64,000 bases of DNA. It comes from Maribellus sp. CM-23. Lineage in GTDB: Bacteria; Bacteroidota; Bacteroidia; Bacteroidales; Prolixibacteraceae. Shown here one piece after another: positions 60,275 to 64,000 of the stretch. The notes below the pieces were generated by a model. That model saw only the letters and a program-made list of their open reading frames with translations, ran no database searches and was not told the DNA's origin. The translations under genes and the position numbers were made by a program. The first letter of the stretch is position 1. Every line of letters starts with the position of its first letter. Location: positions 544,526 through 608,525 of the forward strand of contig NZ_JADWYJ010000005.1 in assembly GCF_021354595.1 (NCBI RefSeq), in the 5' to 3' direction.

Positions 60275-60937
60275 TTATTTTTTCCGGTTTTTGATTTCTT
60301 TTATCTCAATTTCTCCGGAAGAGAGTATTGTCAAATGTTGTGTTTTATATTCTATTTCTATAGTGTCCTTATTTGTTTCAGCATCGTAACTTATTTCATG
60401 CCATTCGTAATTTTGCAACAACGTTGAATCATTTAAAAATTCAGACGATAAACAGCCACCTGACTCTCCATAAAAGTCTGCAACGGGAAATGAGTTTACT
60501 ATATCTCCATGTTTGTCAAACAGTACCATAACAAGTGGTCGTTCTGCAATCCCAATGTATTGCAAAACCGTAATTGGATAAAAATCATGTATTTGTCTCT
60601 CGAAGGAAAACCAATAACCCTGATTAAATCCTCCAAATTCGTTTTGATAAGAACCGAAAACTTTATGGCAGTTTAGACTATCGATGGCAGTTAATCCGTA
60701 TCCGTCCAGATTAACATATCTTTCTAAAAGAGAGCAGTCGTATTTTTTAAAATGTTGATGAGGAAAAAATTCTTCAATACTGTCAAATTTATTCTGAAGC
60801 GCTACAAAATAGTTAGGAGCTCCTTCTATTAAAACTGAATCGTCTAAATTATTTTCCTCCTTTAATGAATTTTTATGTGCAGCATTACAGCCAGTCAGAA
60901 AAAGAAGAATAATTGATATGTATTTCAACAGTTTCAT
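60275..60937 (-). CDS. Hypothetical lipoprotein
   Basis: A 220-residue lipoprotein with lipobox IILLFLTGCN. No domain is recognised; the mature part is rich in Phe, Tyr and Asp (GFNQGYWFSFERQIHDFYP). It is the first gene of the AT-rich group with the LAS-type peptidase and the exported protein, 26 bp from the next gene, and may be an immunity or partner protein of the peptidase. That is inference from position only. Confidence 0.7.
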   Translation of the reverse strand: MKLLKYISIILLFLTGCNAAHKNSLKEENNLDDSVLIEGAPNYFVALQNKFDSIEEFFPHQHFKKYDCSLLERYVNLDGYGLTAIDSLNCHKVFGSYQNEFGGFNQGYWFSFERQIHDFYPITVLQYIGIAERPLVMVLFDKHGDIVNSFPVADFYGESGGCLSSEFLNDSTLLQNYEWHEISYDAETNKDTIEIEYKTQHLTILSSGEIEIKEIKNRKK

Positions 60938-61453
60938 TTAAAAGCCCAGATTTTCAGATAAAAAACCAGTGCGGGAGCAAAAGTCGGGAGCGATTTCATG
61001 AGCGGTGGTTTTGTTTTTCGTTTTTCCGAAGATAAAAAGAAAAAGCATGAGCGCTTTGCTTAACCATACAAAATCATGGTAATTCCTTTAAAAAGAGTGG
61101 TTCGGCTGTGCTGCTGCAGCTTTCGGACAGCGGGTGCAGGTTTCCGTACTTTGGGGAGAAGAGCTATCCGCATGGTTGGCAGGCAAATCCGTTAGGTATT
61201 TTCGATAAAAACCTTGGTTGGCAGCAAAACAACCCGGGTTGATAAAGCATCGGCCTGGAAACACAAAGCCGTCATTGCTTTCCTTGCTCCCGCGCGATTG
61301 CATCGCGTGGGGTGAGAGTAAGAATTACCCACGACGCAATCGTACGGCAGCGAAGGGATACAATCGTGCGACAGCGAAGGTTTGGGAGAATATTCTTTGC
61401 TAATGGCTTTGCGCCCTTTGCGTGAAAAACGGTGATGCCTGAAGTACGGTTAC
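60938..61453. other. Gene-free region of 516 bp with repeat copy C
   Basis: No convincing gene: short frames on both strands have no start context or family resemblance. The left part (to about 61080) is A-rich with direct repeats of CGGGAGC; the right part contains palindromic repeat copy C. It must hold the promoter of the AT-rich gene group. Confidence 0.5.
61287..61381. repeat. Dispersed palindromic repeat, copy C (one and a half copies)
   Basis: The left arm CGCGCGATTGCATCGCGTGG pairs with the right arm CCACGACGCAATCGTACGG, and the end AGCGAAGG is the same as in B. A second half-copy follows directly (CAATCGTGCGACAGCGAAGG at 61361-61380), giving a tandem end. Confidence 0.7.
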
Positions 61454-63835
61454 TTACTTCAGGTTTTCTTCAAACAGTTTAAAAATACGTTTGTATTCGT
61501 CGGTCCAGCTGCTGGGTTCGGTAAAGCCGTGTGCTTCGACGGGGTACACCGCCAGTTCCCAGTTTTCCTTGCCCAGTTCGATCAGCCGCTGGCTCAGGCG
61601 CACAATGTCCTGGAACTGCACATTGTCGTCGACCATGCCATGACACATCAGCAGGGCTCCTTTCAGGCCGTTGGCAAAGTAAATGGGCGAGCTTTGCACA
61701 TAGGCCAGGCTGTCTTCGGCAGGCGTATTCAGGATGTTGGAAGTGTAGCCGTGGTTGTAATGTGCCCAGTCGGTTACCGCGCGCAAAGCGGCGCCGGCCG
61801 CAAAAACACCGGGTTGCTTAAACAGGGCCATCAGCGTTATAAACCCGCCGTACGATCCGCCGTAAATCCCGATGCGTTGCGGCGAAACATCGTATTTTTC
61901 GGCCAGCATCTTTGCGCCGTCCACGTGGTCCGAAAGATCCAGTCCGCCCATGTGCCGGTAAATTCCGGTCCGCCAGTCGCGGCCATAACCCGCACTTCCG
62001 CGGTAGTCGATGTCGAGCACCGTATAGCCGTTATCGGCCAGGAAATTGTGAAACTGGTATTCGCGGAAGTAAGAACTCCACCATTGATGGGCATTCTGAA
62101 GATAGCCTGCTCCGTGGACAAAGATCACCGCCGGGCCTTGCTTTTCGGGCGATGCGGGCCGGTACAAACGTGCGTATACCGTAGCACCGTCGGTAGCCGT
62201 AAACGTGACGTATTCGGGCATCCGCCACGGGTACGATTCGAAGGCGGGAGTGGTGGAATGTGTGAGTTGGGTGGCGCTGGCCCCCGCTTTGTTTTCCTGC
62301 ACGTAAAGCTCCCACGGGCGGTTCCCGGTGGAGTGACGGATGGCCAGGTATTTCTCGTCGGGCGAAAGCGTAACTTCGTTGCCGCCTTCCATCGAGGTAA
62401 TTTGCGTGGGTTCTCCTCCGCCAACCGGCATCCGGTAAAAATGGCTTACCCCGGGGTGCACCTTGTTGGCGGTGAAGTAGACATGTTTTTGGTCTTTTGA
62501 AAGAAAGGCATCCGACACTTCGAACTGGCCGCTGGTGAGCGTTGTTTTCTTTTTGGAATGAATGTCCACGGCGTACAAATGCGAATAACCCGATTCTTCG
62601 GAATGAAACCACAGCGATTTTCCGTCGGGCATCCAGCCCATATCGCCTGTAGAAAATCCCCAGCCACCAATTCCGGGGCCGTCAATCCATGCTTCGTCGC
62701 GTTGGCGGTCGAGCAGGTCGAGGTTCCCTGTTGCCGGGTCGAGCAGCAATATCCAGCGGTCTTTATTATCGGCCGAAAGCGCCACCACCACCGCCAGGTC
62801 TTCGCCGGGGTTCCAAAGTGGCCCGGTAATGCTAATGGGGCGGTTTTTTATTTCTGAGCTGTCTTTGGGCATCCTGCCGGGATAATCGCTCAGATAGTCG
62901 GGAAGGTCTTTTAACCCGGGAATTTGTGAAGTGTTGACCTTTACCGTTTGGTTGTTCCGGATGTCGAAAATACCCAGTTCGGAACTTCCCTGCGGGCTGC
63001 CCACTTTTACGCGTGCATTGTGCTCTTCGGCGTAGCCCGATTGAGTGACATGGTGGGTAACGGAAGTGGCTTTGCCCCCATTGGCGCTTTGGTACAGCGA
63101 ATAAACCAGGTAATTCCCCGACGGGCTCAGCGCCAGACGGCTGACACGTTTTTTCCCGGTATAGATTTTTAGCGGTTCTTTGTTTTCTTCCGCTTTCTGC
63201 CGGTTTTCGTGGACTTTGTTTTTGGCTTCGCGTCCGTTCAACACCACAAACAGCGCTTTTTGCTGTTGTTCGAGCCATTGCTCCTGTTTGCTTTTTCCTG
63301 CTTCGGGACGTTCGTCGCCGTCCACAAAATTACTGAGCTGGCTGATCAGCCCTGACTCAATGTGGATGGTGTACAGGTTGTTGTCTTTGGTGAACGCAAT
63401 TTCCTGATCGTTCCGGACAAAGTAGGGCGAAGAAACCCGCTCGAGCCAGTCGGTAAGTTGTTTTTCGGCCCCGGTCTTCAGGTCTTTCAACAGAATGTTC
63501 CCGTTACGCAGAAATACTTTTTGCGTCTTTGTGCTGTTGTAACTCTGCGAGCGGCCGGGCAAACTTCTTTTTTCTTCGGGCGAAACTTTCCCAATCTTTT
63601 TTCCTTTTAGCGGGTAGGCATACAACGATGCGAGTGTGTCTTTTTCAGGGTTCCAGTCGAAGTAGATCTTGTCGCTGCTGTCGCTCCATTCAACGCCCGA
63701 CGGAGAAGTGCCGATCCACTGTGCGGGGTCTTGCATGATCTGTTCGATGGTGAGTGCGTTTTGGTTGTTTTTTTCGATTTGCGCAAAAGCACACAGCGTA
63801 TGGATGCTTAGAAAAAGGATGAGCAGTTTTTTCAT
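61454..63835 (-). CDS. S9 family (DPP IV/prolyl oligopeptidase-like) peptidase
   Basis: A 793-residue exported serine peptidase. It has a signal peptide (LLILFLSIHTLCAFA), an N-terminal eight-bladed-propeller-like region with DPP-IV-type repeats (SPSGNYLVYSLYQ, WMPDGKSLWFHSEESG, SPDEKYLAIRHST), and an alpha/beta hydrolase end with the nucleophile in GIYGGSYGGFITL, Asp in GMVDDNVQFQD and His in PVEAHGFTEPSSW. It probably trims dipeptides from periplasmic peptides. A family with similar order is common in Bacteroidota. Confidence 0.95.
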   Translation of the reverse strand: MKKLLILFLSIHTLCAFAQIEKNNQNALTIEQIMQDPAQWIGTSPSGVEWSDSSDKIYFDWNPEKDTLASLYAYPLKGKKIGKVSPEEKRSLPGRSQSYNSTKTQKVFLRNGNILLKDLKTGAEKQLTDWLERVSSPYFVRNDQEIAFTKDNNLYTIHIESGLISQLSNFVDGDERPEAGKSKQEQWLEQQQKALFVVLNGREAKNKVHENRQKAEENKEPLKIYTGKKRVSRLALSPSGNYLVYSLYQSANGGKATSVTHHVTQSGYAEEHNARVKVGSPQGSSELGIFDIRNNQTVKVNTSQIPGLKDLPDYLSDYPGRMPKDSSEIKNRPISITGPLWNPGEDLAVVVALSADNKDRWILLLDPATGNLDLLDRQRDEAWIDGPGIGGWGFSTGDMGWMPDGKSLWFHSEESGYSHLYAVDIHSKKKTTLTSGQFEVSDAFLSKDQKHVYFTANKVHPGVSHFYRMPVGGGEPTQITSMEGGNEVTLSPDEKYLAIRHSTGNRPWELYVQENKAGASATQLTHSTTPAFESYPWRMPEYVTFTATDGATVYARLYRPASPEKQGPAVIFVHGAGYLQNAHQWWSSYFREYQFHNFLADNGYTVLDIDYRGSAGYGRDWRTGIYRHMGGLDLSDHVDGAKMLAEKYDVSPQRIGIYGGSYGGFITLMALFKQPGVFAAGAALRAVTDWAHYNHGYTSNILNTPAEDSLAYVQSSPIYFANGLKGALLMCHGMVDDNVQFQDIVRLSQRLIELGKENWELAVYPVEAHGFTEPSSWTDEYKRIFKLFEENLK

Positions 63836-64000
63836 GTATCGCTTTTGTTGGTTTTATCTTATGTACTTTTTAATGCTTTATGACTCGTCCTAAAAAAAGT
63901 TTACAGGTTATAACTCCAAATTTATTTGTTTTCTGTAATAGTTCTTCCATCTTTTTTTGATGGTTATTCCTTTGATGAGATGTACTTGAGTTGGAGTAAG

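Noticed and set aside
61088..61303. A 71-codon minus-strand frame in the gene-free region before the S9 gene
   Set aside because: Odd composition, overlaps the left arm of repeat copy C, and has no promoter or domain.
1..64000. CRISPR arrays, phage or transposase genes
   Set aside because: No regularly spaced direct repeats, and no integrase, transposase or phage structural protein was recognised.

Overview
The window looks like chromosomal DNA of a member of the phylum Bacteroidota, most likely an environmental Bacteroidia such as the Marinilabiliales/Prolixibacteraceae. This lineage is inferred from gene content and promoter style, not from a database search. The signs are repeated TAnnTTTG -7 boxes, start codons without Shine-Dalgarno sequences, families typical of the phylum (DUF5686, DUF5687, TonB, an exported protein with a type IX-secretion-like C-terminal domain), and a GNAT/RimK-type fusion. 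No prophage, transposase, rRNA or CRISPR array is visible. One tRNA gene, tRNA-Ala(GGC), is present.

Layout. 0-9.5 kb: a partial sugar-phosphate isomerase (SIS) gene, sucCD, an ATP-cone/Mrr-like fusion, a queuosine operon (transporter-queC-queF) behind a preQ1-I riboswitch, ppk1 with an ArsC-like gene, a small MITE-like element, and prfB with its programmed frameshift. 9.6-18.7 kb: recX, an ABC exporter operon with an exported lamin-tail protein, asd, a GNAT-nitrilase fusion, hflX and tonB. 18.8-23 kb: tRNA-Ala, a probable transcription attenuator with a Cys/Met-rich leader peptide in front of osmC, aqpZ, a lone HlyD-type adaptor and a hypothetical gene. 23-36 kb: YgjP-type protease, trkH, dgt, an HTH/membrane protein, AIM24-like protein, rluB, an ECF sigma factor with a membrane partner, glmM, mgsA, a CBM9-like protein with a TIM-barrel glycosidase-like protein, and a second YhhQ-type transporter with its own structured leader.

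36-50 kb: two large envelope proteins (DUF5686, DUF748), a beta-propeller glycosidase-like lipoprotein, a GNAT-RLAN-ATP-grasp fusion, an MFS transporter, a DoxDA-type protein and a CorA-type metal transporter with a leader that can fold two ways. 50-64 kb: a TonB-like protein next to a ToxR-like membrane transcription factor, a GH29 fucosidase lipoprotein, a QueG-like iron-sulphur protein, a DUF5009 acyltransferase with a second copy of the TIM-barrel family, a Crp/Fnr regulator, an NAD-dependent reductase, an AT-rich islet of three envelope genes including a cryptic LAS-type metallopeptidase, and an S9 peptidase. Copies of a dispersed palindromic repeat lie in three gaps of this last part.

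Themes. Two transporters of queuosine precursors plus queC, queF and a QueG-like protein point to tRNA queuosine metabolism under riboswitch control. Several exported sugar-acting proteins (CBM9, two TIM-barrel paralogues, propeller glycosidase, fucosidase, membrane acyltransferase) suggest use of complex glycans, but they are scattered, with no SusC/SusD pair here. The most interesting unexplained element is the Cys/Met leader peptide and its three alternative RNA pairings before osmC, which reads as a sulphur-amino-acid attenuator.
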